From: Pseudoalteromonas sp. H71
GTDB taxonomy: Bacteria; Pseudomonadota; Gammaproteobacteria; Enterobacterales; Alteromonadaceae
Assembly: GCF_001468485.1 (NCBI RefSeq)
Contig: NZ_LODI01000003.1
Span: 6,767-70,766, forward strand
DNA: 64,000 nt
Direction of reading: 5' to 3'
In this document: one piece after another, positions 44,485 to 53,398 of the stretch
How positions within the stretch are numbered: the stretch's first letter is position 1
How the letters are laid out: every line of letters begins with the position of its first letter
Made by a program: the position numbers and the translations under genes
The notes under the pieces: model-generated
What the model was told of the DNA's origin: nothing
The model's database searches: none
The model's input: the letters and a program-made list of their open reading frames with translations, nothing else

Positions 44485-46086
44485 TTAAACCTTAAACCGG
44501 TTAACTAATCGATTAAGTTCATCTGTTAGCTGCTCCATTTTATTTGATACATCTTGCGTTGTGCGCGCCAGCGACCCACCCTCTAAGGTTTGATCGTTAA
44601 GTGACGATAAGTTATGGCTTATTTCATCAGAAACCGTTGTTTGCTCTTCCGTAGCTTGCGCAGTTTGCATCGCCATATCGTTTACTTTAGTCGATGAGCT
44701 TTGCATAGCATTGAGTATATCGTTAGTTTGTGAAAACGACTCCACAGCATCATCTGCAAATTGCTTACTTTCATCGATGGCTTTAATTGACTGCGATACA
44801 CTCGATGCAAACAGCTCAATCATTTGTTGAATATCGTTGGTACTATCTTGTGTGCGCGTAGCAAGCGTTCTTACTTCGTCAGCCACAACCGCAAAGCCTC
44901 GCCCGTATTCACCAGCGCGTGCCGCCTCTATTGCCGCATTAAGTGCTAATAAGTTTGTTTGCTCTGCTATGGCGCGAATGACCTCTAAAACTTTAGCGAT
45001 ATTGTCAGAGCTTTGCTGTAGCTCTGTAGAGCGAGCCATTGCTTGCTCCATATTGTTAGAAAGGGAAGTTATACGCGAACTAGAGTTAGCCACTGCACTA
45101 AGTCCTTGTTGAGCCAGTTTTAACGAGTTATCGGCTTCGCTTGATGACTGCTGCGCAACACCTGCCACCTCCTTGCTGGCAGTGCTCATTTCATGTACTG
45201 CGCTTACAATAGACTCTGACGCTTGCCCCAAGGCTTGGTTTACATTGTTATTTTGTGTGGCCACTTTACTTAGCTCAACACCTAAGCCATTTAACTCTTT
45301 AGATTGCTCTAATATATCGCGTATCAATTGCTGTAAGTTATCTAAAAAAGTATTAAATTCGGTGGCTAAGTCAGAAAACTCATCTTTAGACGTAACTTGT
45401 ATGCGCCCAGTTAAGTCGCCATCCCCGGAGGCAATATCACTAATGCGCTTAGTTACATAATTGATTTGCCGAGTGAGTTGTTTAGGCACACTGTAACTAA
45501 ACCAACTCGCTGCAATTAAAATAATAACAACGATGACTAACATCATAATTTTGGTTGAAATAATATTAGACGAAAGCGTGATGATTTCTTGCTCAGAGGT
45601 TTTTTCAGCCAGCTCGCCGGCTTTATCAAGCTTAATCCTTAAAGTGGCAAATGCTTGCTCTGAATTCGTTTGTTTGGCTTGGTTTTTCTTATCGGCTATG
45701 TAGCTTTTTGACGCTGCTAGCCACGTATTAAAGTCGTTTTCAAAGCCATTTAGCTCTTTAGCTATACTGGGGTAATCTTTCATTAAAGATAAATACTGAT
45801 TAAGTTTATCAGTAACTTGCATTGCATTTTCTTCGTGCTCTGCCTGGTACTTTTCTGTATTTTTTGAATGTGTTACTAAATTTAATTCGGCAACTTTAGC
45901 TTGGTATAGGTCGCGGTCTGCGTTTAAAGCAAGAGACAGCGCCTTAATAAACTTTTCAGACTGCACATCAAGTGCATTTTTTTGTAAAGTTATTAAGTAG
46001 GTATACCCCACAATTAACGAGAGTATGGCAAGTCCTAATACAACAATAGGAAACGACACTTTAACGCGAATACTATGCAAATTCAT
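44485..46086 (-). CDS. Methyl-accepting chemotaxis protein
   Basis: 533-aa transmembrane chemoreceptor. Helix 1 (residues about 11-31), a periplasmic four-helix-bundle type sensor of about 145 residues with no recognisable ligand motif, helix 2 (about 178-198), HAMP, then the signalling hairpin with [20 protein letters not shown] and [20 protein letters not shown]. The C-terminus lacks a CheR-tethering pentapeptide. It is 69 bp downstream of an outer-membrane protein gene on the same strand; whether they are co-transcribed is unclear. Confidence 0.93.
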   Translation of the reverse strand: MNLHSIRVKVSFPIVVLGLAILSLIVGYTYLITLQKNALDVQSEKFIKALSLALNADRDLYQAKVAELNLVTHSKNTEKYQAEHEENAMQVTDKLNQYLSLMKDYPSIAKELNGFENDFNTWLAASKSYIADKKNQAKQTNSEQAFATLRIKLDKAGELAEKTSEQEIITLSSNIISTKIMMLVIVVIILIAASWFSYSVPKQLTRQINYVTKRISDIASGDGDLTGRIQVTSKDEFSDLATEFNTFLDNLQQLIRDILEQSKELNGLGVELSKVATQNNNVNQALGQASESIVSAVHEMSTASKEVAGVAQQSSSEADNSLKLAQQGLSAVANSSSRITSLSNNMEQAMARSTELQQSSDNIAKVLEVIRAIAEQTNLLALNAAIEAARAGEYGRGFAVVADEVRTLATRTQDSTNDIQQMIELFASSVSQSIKAIDESKQFADDAVESFSQTNDILNAMQSSSTKVNDMAMQTAQATEEQTTVSDEISHNLSSLNDQTLEGGSLARTTQDVSNKMEQLTDELNRLVNRFKV

Positions 46087-46155
46087 TTTATCATCCTACA
46101 AGGCCCTAAACGCCTATTACAAATTAAACCTAAAATTGCAGTAGGTTGATAAAAC

Positions 46156-47388
46156 CTAAAACTTCCATTGCGTGTTAATCATTACTTGCTGCTGCGAAAC
46201 TCGCTGCTGTAACCCCATTGCAGCTCTATTGTCTATAAAGCTTTTTAGTGCTGAGCCTTCAATACCTAGTTGACCATGTTTGCTAAACGCGTAACGCCAT
46301 GAGGCTGTTAACCCTTCGCCATCGCTTGCATTTGGGTCAAATACTGTCGTGTCGTTATCGGTTACCTTAAAGTAGTCGTACCGTACCGATACTCTATGTT
46401 TACCTTCTTTATGGCTTAACATTAAATAATGACTATAAAAGGCGTTATCTATTAATTTGTTATGCCCCATTTCGGTTTTACCCGTTAATACCTGCGTTAT
46501 AAAACGCGTTTTATTATTAAATTTATATAACCAAGCAGCGCTGGTGAAGCGTGTATGCCATGCATATTGCCCAGAACTAATGTTTAGTTTAGTCGGATCA
46601 CCGTTATTGTCGTAATAATAAATCCTAAATTGTGACTGTTTTAAAAAATCCCAGTGTGCACCTAGGTAATAGCCAAAGCGCCCATCAACTTCTTCAAACG
46701 GTAAAACCTGGTTTGCCTGCCAACGCAGTGAAAAGTCATCAAGTGCCGCAACGGGTGCAAACCTAATACCTTCGTTAAATGTAGTTTGCCTATCGTGCAT
46801 GGCAAAACCGCGCCAAGACAGCAGCGTGCCTGTAGGGTCGTTACCTTTAAATGTTGCCCCCACTAAACTAAAACTATGCGGGCTGTTAAAACGTTTAGCT
46901 GGGCGTTTTATTGTTACCTCTGCGCCAACGGTTCTAAGCTCTTCACCAATCCAACTATTAATTGCTGAATTGGTATAGTTGTAAGGAGATGTCCAGCCAA
47001 TATCTGGGTTCTCTAGCGACATTAGCGGATAAAAACCACCCACTCGCACATGCCACTTATAAGCGCTACTGATTAATGGTTTATATGTAAAATAGGCTTG
47101 TGTTAAACCTAATCCTACATCAGGGTCCTGATTAACGTTTAACACACCATGAGCAGACCAACTTGTTGCTAAATCGGCGCGCACATCAATAATACCTTGC
47201 GATAACAACACGCTATCGCTTTTAGTATCGTGCCGGTATAAGCCAGTGCCTCCGTCTTGAAAGCTTTTTAGCGTGTCGCCTTGAACTGCACGTACTTGTA
47301 GCAGCCCCTTAACCTGTGCACTAATTGATGCACTAAATAAAAACACACCACTTACAACCGCATATTTAAGCATGTGGTTAATAATCAT
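46156..47388 (-). CDS. Predicted outer-membrane beta-barrel protein
   Basis: 410 aa. I choose the ATG at 47388, with GGAT seven bases upstream, overlapping the cupredoxin gene by 11 bp. Signal peptide in residues about 1-25 (LFSASISAQ, then VKG). The rest has strongly alternating polar/aromatic strands and ends QQVMINTQWKF, with C-terminal Phe as in outer-membrane proteins. It resembles phosphate-selective or short-chain porin-like proteins in Alteromonadales; no substrate can be named. It is coupled to the periplasmic cupredoxin. Confidence 0.72.
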   Translation of the reverse strand: MIINHMLKYAVVSGVFLFSASISAQVKGLLQVRAVQGDTLKSFQDGGTGLYRHDTKSDSVLLSQGIIDVRADLATSWSAHGVLNVNQDPDVGLGLTQAYFTYKPLISSAYKWHVRVGGFYPLMSLENPDIGWTSPYNYTNSAINSWIGEELRTVGAEVTIKRPAKRFNSPHSFSLVGATFKGNDPTGTLLSWRGFAMHDRQTTFNEGIRFAPVAALDDFSLRWQANQVLPFEEVDGRFGYYLGAHWDFLKQSQFRIYYYDNNGDPTKLNISSGQYAWHTRFTSAAWLYKFNNKTRFITQVLTGKTEMGHNKLIDNAFYSHYLMLSHKEGKHRVSVRYDYFKVTDNDTTVFDPNASDGEGLTASWRYAFSKHGQLGIEGSALKSFIDNRAAMGLQQRVSQQQVMINTQWKF

Positions 47389-48007
47389 CAAATTCATCCG
47401 TAGCAAAATCAAACTGCTCGGTTATGGCTTGTTTCACTTTATAAATAAATGAAGCTTGCCCTATGGTGACTTTTTTAGACTCAACATGGCTTATATCGCC
47501 AAACCCTGAATGCCACACATTAAGGGTGTACTCGCCTGGCTCTGCGCTTAAATTTACATGTCCGCTGTTATCGGTAATAGCAAAAATAGGGCTATCAACA
47601 ACCACAATATAACCAAGCATCCAGTCATGAATGTTACAGCCCAACTCAACAACACCTGTTTGATCAAACACTAATGGCGCCTTGGGTTGTTCCTTATATA
47701 ACTTTAATTCGAACGTTTTTGCCTCAGAAAACGAATACACATGATGCAAAATTGAATCGGCGTTCGGAAATTCCACTTTTGCATTTTGTGGTACAACTAA
47801 AATGCGCGGCGTAAACTCCCTATCCTTTTGCACCATAGAATAAAGTGTATCTGCTTGACTAGGTTGACTAGAAAGCACCTCAGAAGTCAACCACACCACG
47901 GCGTTAGCCATAGGCTCATTTTTATTATTGTTAACCGTGATAGAAACCGCTTGTACCTGCCAAGTTAATAACATGACAATAATTAACGTTAAATATTTGA
48001 ACATCAT
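47378..48007 (-). CDS. Cupredoxin-like periplasmic protein (methylamine-utilization type)
   Basis: 209 aa from the ATG pair at 48007. Signal peptide in residues about 1-20 (LTLIIVMLLTWQVQA). The copper-site layout of a plastocyanin-like fold is visible: His in DSILHHVYSF and Cys/His in VELGCNIHDWMLGY, then a carboxypeptidase-regulatory-like strand region (AEPGEYTLNVWHSGFG). Annotated relatives are often called methylamine utilization protein, but no methylamine genes are here. It overlaps the outer-membrane protein gene. Likely a periplasmic electron carrier or metal protein (inferred). Confidence 0.75.
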   Translation of the reverse strand: MMFKYLTLIIVMLLTWQVQAVSITVNNNKNEPMANAVVWLTSEVLSSQPSQADTLYSMVQKDREFTPRILVVPQNAKVEFPNADSILHHVYSFSEAKTFELKLYKEQPKAPLVFDQTGVVELGCNIHDWMLGYIVVVDSPIFAITDNSGHVNLSAEPGEYTLNVWHSGFGDISHVESKKVTIGQASFIYKVKQAITEQFDFATDEFDDY

Positions 48008-48084
48008 CTTACTATTCTTATTTTTCAAATTATTTACAGTATAGACCTATTAGGTGACTTATTTCTTTCTATTTTATTTGATAA

Positions 48085-48098
48085 TGAATACGTATGTA
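48085..48098. promoter_or_regulatory. LacI-type operator upstream of the GH97 gene
   Basis: TGAATACGTATGTA differs at one base from the site at 33285 before the TonB receptor operon; both are preceded by A and followed by G. A further half-like ATTCGTATT follows at 48102. It lies 69 bp before the GH97 ATG. Confidence 0.6.
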
Positions 48099-48166
48099 GA
48101 CATTCGTATTTGCTAACAACAGCCTTTATTCTGATAAGTCACACTGACACAGTAAGGATCTCTTAA

Positions 48167-50203
48167 ATGAGAACATCAGCACTTCTGCTTTTCGCTTTTT
48201 CGGGCAGCTGTTTTGCACAAACAGCCACATTACAATCGCCCAACGGCAATATTAAAATAACTATTTCTGACGAATTAACGACCCCCAGCTATTCAATCGA
48301 CTTTAAAAACAAACCGGTTATTAATCACTCCGCACTGGGGTTTAAATTTAAACAACAAGCCCCTTTTAGCGAAGGCTTTAAAATAACCCATACACAAAAA
48401 AACACACAAAACACCCAGTGGCAGCAACCTTGGGGCGAACGACAAATCGTTACCGACAATCATAACGAAGTTGCTATTACATTTAAAAAACCACAAGGCG
48501 GCGTATTTACCGTTAAATTTAGAGCCTTTAACAACGGCGTGGGCTTTAGATACGAAGTACCCAAGCAACCCGGTTTTGAAAATATAGAAATCACAAAAGA
48601 ACTTACCGAATTTGCCATTACCGACAGCCAAAGTGCAACAGCGTGGTGGATCCCAGCCCGAGGCTGGAACCGTTACGAATATGTTTATAACACCACCCCA
48701 CTTAACGACGCCCCCTTAGTACATACCCCTTTTACGTTTAAAAACAAAGAGGGCGTACACGTTAGCATTCACGAAGCAGCCCTTGTCGATTATGCAGGTA
48801 TGACCCTTAACCAGCGTCGACCAGGTGTTTTTCAAGCTGATTTAACACCGTGGTCTGACGGCATTGCAGTAAAAAAGCAAGGCGCATTTAATACACCGTG
48901 GCGTACTATTCAAATAGGCAGTAAAGCGGTCGACCTGATTAACTCGGATATTATTTTAAACCTTAATGAGCCAAATAAATTAGGTGATGTTTCATGGGTA
49001 AAACCCGGTAAATACGTCGGTATCTGGTGGGGGATGCACATAAATACGCAAACATGGGGCAGTGGTGAAAAACACGGTGCTACAACTCAAACAACCAAAT
49101 ACTACATGGACTTTGCCGCAGAATATGGCTTTGACGGCGTATTAGTAGAAGGGTGGAACATAGGCTGGGATGGCGACTGGTTTTTTAATGGCGATGTGTT
49201 TAGTTTTACACAACCCTACGACGACTTTGATATTGAGGAGCTTACCCGCTACGGTAAACAAAAAGGGGTGCAGTTAATTGGCCACCACGAAACCTCGGGC
49301 AATGTAACTAACTATCGCAATCAAATGGAAGATGCCTTTGCCCTTTACGAAAAGTCAAACGTAAGCCAAGTTAAAACGGGCTATGTGGCCGATGGCGGTA
49401 ACATAAAACGCATAGATGAAAACGATATTGCCCGCCATGAGTGGCACGACGGCCAATTTATGGTTAACGAATACCTTTATAACGTAAAGCTCGCTGCTAA
49501 ACATAAAATTAGTATTAACACTCACGAACCTATAAAAGACACTGGCCTGCGCCGTACCTACCCCAACTGGATTGCGCGCGAAGGCGCTCGTGGGCAAGAG
49601 TTTAATGCATGGGGCACACCGCCTAACCCGCCAGAGCATATCCCTATGCTTGCGTTTACCCGTATGCTGGCAGGGCCAATGGACTTTACCCCCGGTATAT
49701 TTGATATGGGCTTTAATGGCTTAGGCGATGATACAAACCGCCCACAAACAACGCTTGCCAAGCAACTTGCACTTTATGTTGTGCTGTATAGCCCGATTCA
49801 AATGGCTGCCGACCTACCCAAAAACTACTTAGCTAAGCCAGATGCATTTCAATTTATTCAAGATGTACCAACCGATTGGCAGCAGAGTATTGCGCTTGAT
49901 GGCGAGGTGGGCGACTTCATTGTATTCGCTCGTAAAGAACGAAAACGCGATAAATACTCAGGAAACGATTGGTACTTAGGTGCAGTGACTGACGAAAAAG
50001 CCCGCACCATTGAGGTAAAACTCGACTTTTTAGAAAAAGGTAAAAAGTTTGAAGCGCATATATACCAAGACGGTAAAAACGCAGAATGGAAAAACAACCC
50101 GTACGATTTAGATATCGAAAAGCGCGTAGTTAGTGCAAACGATAAGCTAACTTTAAAACTAGCAACAAGCGGCGGCACTGCCATCCGCTTTAAAGCACTT
50201 TAA
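48167..50203 (+). CDS. GH97 family alpha-glucosidase (SusB-like)
   Basis: 678 aa. Signal peptide at 1-17 (LLLFAFSGSCFAQ). An N-terminal beta-sandwich (about 20-270) is followed by a (beta/alpha)8 barrel with VGIWWGMHINTQTWG, GFDGVLVEGWN and INTHEPIKDTGLRRTYPNW, then GARGQEFNAWG. Glu in the HEP block and the GQE block agree with the inverting, calcium-dependent alpha-glucosidase branch of GH97 as I remember it, not the retaining alpha-galactosidase branch. It would finish maltodextrin breakdown in the periplasm. Its last ten codons are duplicated at 53399 onward. Confidence 0.92.
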   Translation: MRTSALLLFAFSGSCFAQTATLQSPNGNIKITISDELTTPSYSIDFKNKPVINHSALGFKFKQQAPFSEGFKITHTQKNTQNTQWQQPWGERQIVTDNHNEVAITFKKPQGGVFTVKFRAFNNGVGFRYEVPKQPGFENIEITKELTEFAITDSQSATAWWIPARGWNRYEYVYNTTPLNDAPLVHTPFTFKNKEGVHVSIHEAALVDYAGMTLNQRRPGVFQADLTPWSDGIAVKKQGAFNTPWRTIQIGSKAVDLINSDIILNLNEPNKLGDVSWVKPGKYVGIWWGMHINTQTWGSGEKHGATTQTTKYYMDFAAEYGFDGVLVEGWNIGWDGDWFFNGDVFSFTQPYDDFDIEELTRYGKQKGVQLIGHHETSGNVTNYRNQMEDAFALYEKSNVSQVKTGYVADGGNIKRIDENDIARHEWHDGQFMVNEYLYNVKLAAKHKISINTHEPIKDTGLRRTYPNWIAREGARGQEFNAWGTPPNPPEHIPMLAFTRMLAGPMDFTPGIFDMGFNGLGDDTNRPQTTLAKQLALYVVLYSPIQMAADLPKNYLAKPDAFQFIQDVPTDWQQSIALDGEVGDFIVFARKERKRDKYSGNDWYLGAVTDEKARTIEVKLDFLEKGKKFEAHIYQDGKNAEWKNNPYDLDIEKRVVSANDKLTLKLATSGGTAIRFKAL

Positions 50204-50319
50204 GCTCAACGGTTATATCAGTTTTACAGATATTTAAGTGTTACAAATAACAAACTCTGCACAGGTTACTGTGCAGAGCTTTGTATTTTTATAGGCAGAT
50301 AAATTTGTGCACTTAAGCC
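50169..50319. repeat. Left copy of a 151-bp direct repeat flanking the Rhs island
   Basis: Matches 53399-53549 with an offset of 3230 bp and 4 mismatches (50173, 50250, 50264, 50279). It contains the real 3' end of the GH97 gene, the terminator hairpin, and a copy of the last 17 codons of envZ (reading KIQSSAQ, against KIQNSAQ in the intact gene). The identity stops sharply at 50319/50320, where transposase-derived sequence begins. Confidence 0.93.
50255..50278. terminator. Terminator of the GH97 gene (left repeat copy)
   Basis: Perfect 10-bp stem CTCTGCACAG / CTGTGCAGAG with loop GTTA, followed by a T-rich stretch. It lies 52 bp after the GH97 stop. Confidence 0.85.
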
Positions 50320-50320
50320 A

Positions 50321-50395
50321 CTTTCTTCGCTCATTCCCTCGCGACGTAACATGATACAAAGCACCTTCGAACTCTAATATTAACGGCCTAGCCAC
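50321..50395 (-). pseudogene. 5' fragment of a REP-associated tyrosine transposase (Y1 family)
   Basis: Starting from a GTG at 50395 (AGGT just upstream), 25 codons read VARPLILEFEGALYHVTS, then RGNERRK. This is the diagnostic N-terminus of RAYT/IS200-like Y1 transposases (RPLRxEFxGAxYHVTSRGNERR). The frame then runs straight into the direct repeat, so the HUH motif and catalytic Tyr are lost. The gene was cut at exactly the island boundary. Confidence 0.85.
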
Positions 50396-50663
50396 TTTTT
50401 TACCTATCTATGTTAGTAAATTAATAACTAAAGATTAAGCACTAGTCGGCTAAAAAGCAAAAAACAAGACCTGGCCCATAAGGACCCCAGTGTCACTTTA
50501 AAACAGCAGAGCTAGCTATTTGAGCCAGTGCTACTAATTGGTGGCACTGACACAGATTGCACGGCCTGCTGCTAGCAAGTGCGCAGTTCTACTGGGATTG
50601 GCTGCACACTTTAAAGTCAAATAGTGAGTAAGTCGCGGCCATATTTTGATTCCCTTGTGTTTA
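50396..50663. other. Non-coding stretch with an imperfect palindrome
   Basis: No convincing gene. It is the upstream region of the truncated transposase (minus strand). A 24-bp imperfect palindrome at 50525-50548 (outer arms CAGTGC / GCACTG, centre AATT, 20 of 24 bases symmetric) is flanked by GTGTCA and TGACAC. It could be a REP-like hairpin belonging to the transposase, but no tandem partner or second copy was seen. Confidence 0.4.
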
Positions 50664-50924
50664 TTAGGATCTCAGTAAAAATACTCTAATTACTAAAAAG
50701 TAAACCAAAATACTTCCATAAATATAATCAAATAAGTGACCTAATGATGGGTAGTTGAAGAACAAAATCCAAGAACTTGCGACCCCTAATCCCATTAACA
50801 AAAACCTCAGCACAGGAACAACATTCCTATCTTTTACTTTTTTCCTTATAACTGCCACAGTTAAAACTAAGTCAATAATAAAAATTAAAGGAACTAATGT
50901 AACTAACGGGTTCTCAGTTAGCAT
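50664..50924 (-). CDS. Small membrane protein, putative immunity protein (paralog 1)
   Basis: 86 aa from the ATG at 50924, with GGAG eight bases upstream. Three hydrophobic segments: about 6-24, 38-57 and 62-80. Clear paralog of the 51013 gene: both read MLT, a LVPxIFIxDLxLT helix, then SxWxLFFxxPSxGxxxDYxxG and a C-terminal R. It lies downstream of an Rhs toxin gene on the same strand, in the usual place of immunity genes. No family name is known to me. Confidence 0.72.
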   Translation of the reverse strand: MLTENPLVTLVPLIFIIDLVLTVAVIRKKVKDRNVVPVLRFLLMGLGVASSWILFFNYPSLGHLFDYIYGSILVYFLVIRVFLLRS

Positions 50925-51012
50925 TCTGCATAACTCCAAAAAAGTCCACTGCGAGGGCTATTGGGGAACTATAACCGCTAGAAAAACAAAATAAGCTTCC
51001 ACTAGCTATTAA

Positions 51013-51270
51013 TTATCGTATAAATATCAACCTAACAGGGATGTAATACAATAGCACTAGCCCTAGTAAATAATCATATAAAATACCTTGTGAAGGCGCA
51101 TCAAAAAATAATAACCACGTTGATATGCTCCCCAAAACTAGTGTTACAAACCTTACTAATGCAACCAAGTTAATATCAGCTAGCTTTTTTAGTTTGACGC
51201 ATATCGTAAGAAATAAGTCCAAAATAAAAATAGCAGGGACAAGCCATATTAATATGTCGTTAGTTAGCAT
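51013..51270 (-). CDS. Small membrane protein, putative immunity protein (paralog 2)
   Basis: 85 aa, three hydrophobic segments, paralogous to the 50664 gene at perhaps 40-45 percent identity by eye. Its ATG at 51270 lies inside the last codons of the Rhs-type gene (11-bp overlap), with GAGAAG before it, so it is translationally coupled to the toxin. This tight coupling makes it the best candidate for the cognate immunity protein; the next paralog may be an extra immunity gene kept from an earlier toxin. Confidence 0.75.
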   Translation of the reverse strand: MLTNDILIWLVPAIFILDLFLTICVKLKKLADINLVALVRFVTLVLGSISTWLLFFDAPSQGILYDYLLGLVLLYYIPVRLIFIR

Positions 51271-53209
51271 TACTTCTCATCCCATACTGAATGACTAAAC
51301 CATCATTAATAGCCAATGAGGCTCCCGATACTGTTTGATAATTTCTCACATAATCTCCTCTAAAGTGGATACGATCCCGTCCCAAAGAATTAGTTAAATT
51401 TCTTGAATGATGAATGGTGTTTGTGCCTGAAGCTCGTAGTCCAAATTGTCCTATTTTTCTCCCTAAAGCTGCCCAACCTGCGCTAGTTATGTCAACACCA
51501 AAATATGCGTAATCACCATATTGTTCACCCAATGCATACCTCCACCCTTCTTGAGCATAATTACTTTCTGTTAAACCAACACCTTGAGCAGTATTAAAAA
51601 AGCCATGCGCTAAAATTAAAGCACCAAATATAAAAGTTATTGGGTTACTCATCAAACTAGCACCTAACAATGCCTGCCCAGCCCCCCCTATAGTTTGAAG
51701 CACATTCATACCATATTTTTGCACATAACCCAGAGCAGATCTCATCCCAGACATATGATTTTTAGCATTTGGTGGCGCAGGTAGTGTAGGTATATTGGGA
51801 AATAGTCCTTTACTACTATTGTTTCCTGACGAAGGAGCTGTACTACTATTATTTGTGATTGTACTGGGAGAACCAATATCACTAATAGCACTTCCTACTT
51901 TACCTTGGCTCTTCTGAGTATTCTCATTACCATTTGACGGCATAGAACTTTTGGAAGAGTTAGCAATTGGTGCATTTGGATTATCACTATTGCCTTTTCT
52001 CCCAATATCACCACCTGCGGCATTAGGACTAGAAGATGACTCCCCTTTATTTGGACCATCAGTAATTACAATTTCTAATGCCTTCGGCTCGCTTTGGCAA
52101 CCATCTGAATCCTCAGGGTTACAGCTAGAATAGCCAGTTGGATCGGTTCCAGCCAACGGATTATTCATAATATACGAATACGGGTTAATACTTTGGCTAT
52201 TCGTTGGACTTTGAATAACAGGGTCAACCGACATAAACCGACCAAGGTTATAATCGTACACCCGACCGTTCATATGGATTAGCTCTACACTATCTAAATG
52301 CTCATGGTCAGTAAAGCCTCGATTTGTTTTTGCATCCGCCAAATCACCTAGTTTTGAAGCCCCAAATGATTTTAAGCCACCACTGGCTAAACGTGGTTTG
52401 CCAAATGGGTCGTAGTTTCGCTCTGCTTCTACTTGCCCGTTGTGGTCGGTAAATACCCGCGCACTGCCTAGGCGATCGCGGTGGGTATAGCGGATAGTTG
52501 CGCCCTCATTAGTGGTTTGGCTTATTACGGCTATGTCGTCTATATAAGCCCGCCAGGTGGTTTTTGTGCCAGTAACTTCTTCTTCATATAATTTATCACT
52601 GTAAAAAGTAGTCACGCTGCCATTTACTTGTTTAAAGCGCATATGCTGCGGGCCATAGGTAAAATTGAGGGTTTTACCGTCTTTTACTATTTGTGTGGGT
52701 TTATCCATCGCGTTATAGCTGGCGCTTGTGAGCCCGTCACCTTGTGCCATGTTGCCTCGGGCGTCATAAGCAAAGGTTTTCCAGCTGCCGCTGCGATGAA
52801 TTCGTTTAACTGCATTGGGCCCGCCTGTTGCGCCGTTTTCATAATCATACTGCGTTGCATAGTCTGATTTTGATAACAAATTACCCACCGCATCATAGCT
52901 ATAGTTAATGGTGGTGATACCATTAACGGCATTACTCTCTAAACGGTGTAGTGCGTCATAATCGTATGTTTCACTAAAGCTGTGCTGATTGCCAATATTA
53001 CCTGTCGTAATATCAACTGCTTTTAAATTACCAAAACCATCGTACGCGGAGTAATCGATGTTCATAATGTTGCTATTATTTTTAGCTATTGTTTTTAGGA
53101 GCATTTGCCCACTTTTGTTACTGTAAGCAGTATTTTCAGTGAGTCCATTACCTAGCGTATTTTGAGAGCCATTACCAAATATGTCGAATTCAGTTATATT
53201 TTTATACAC
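51260..53209 (-). CDS. Orphan C-terminal Rhs/YD-repeat protein with polymorphic toxin tip
   Basis: 649 aa from GTG 53209, but this is not a real N-terminus: Rhs coding continues in frame up to 53400 (RNDSRGRPRGQTIAGSGKSY and on), then hits the direct repeat and a stop. YD repeats fill residues about 1-280, ending in the Rhs core boundary NPYSYIMNNPLAGTDPTGY (about 335-355). A Ser/Asn/Pro-rich linker (about 360-470) leads to a tip (about 480-649) with hydrophobic helices (GAGQALLGASLMSNPITFIF) and GDYAYFGVDITSAGWAALGR, resembling DUF4225 toxin tips. No signal, no promoter and no ribosome site are visible. Confidence 0.82.
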   Translation of the reverse strand: MYKNITEFDIFGNGSQNTLGNGLTENTAYSNKSGQMLLKTIAKNNSNIMNIDYSAYDGFGNLKAVDITTGNIGNQHSFSETYDYDALHRLESNAVNGITTINYSYDAVGNLLSKSDYATQYDYENGATGGPNAVKRIHRSGSWKTFAYDARGNMAQGDGLTSASYNAMDKPTQIVKDGKTLNFTYGPQHMRFKQVNGSVTTFYSDKLYEEEVTGTKTTWRAYIDDIAVISQTTNEGATIRYTHRDRLGSARVFTDHNGQVEAERNYDPFGKPRLASGGLKSFGASKLGDLADAKTNRGFTDHEHLDSVELIHMNGRVYDYNLGRFMSVDPVIQSPTNSQSINPYSYIMNNPLAGTDPTGYSSCNPEDSDGCQSEPKALEIVITDGPNKGESSSSPNAAGGDIGRKGNSDNPNAPIANSSKSSMPSNGNENTQKSQGKVGSAISDIGSPSTITNNSSTAPSSGNNSSKGLFPNIPTLPAPPNAKNHMSGMRSALGYVQKYGMNVLQTIGGAGQALLGASLMSNPITFIFGALILAHGFFNTAQGVGLTESNYAQEGWRYALGEQYGDYAYFGVDITSAGWAALGRKIGQFGLRASGTNTIHHSRNLTNSLGRDRIHFRGDYVRNYQTVSGASLAINDGLVIQYGMRSNAN

Positions 53210-53398
53210 ATAACCACTAGCCGCATTTTTTACCTGCGTTTGATAGCCTACATCATTGTAACTGTACTCAAGTGTGAGGTTGTTAGGGTAACGCAGCCCT
53301 TTTACACGGCCATAATTACTGTCGTAGAAGGTGGTTGTGGTATAGCTTTTACCACTGCCTGCAATGGTTTGACCCCTTGGGCGACCGCGACTGTCGTT

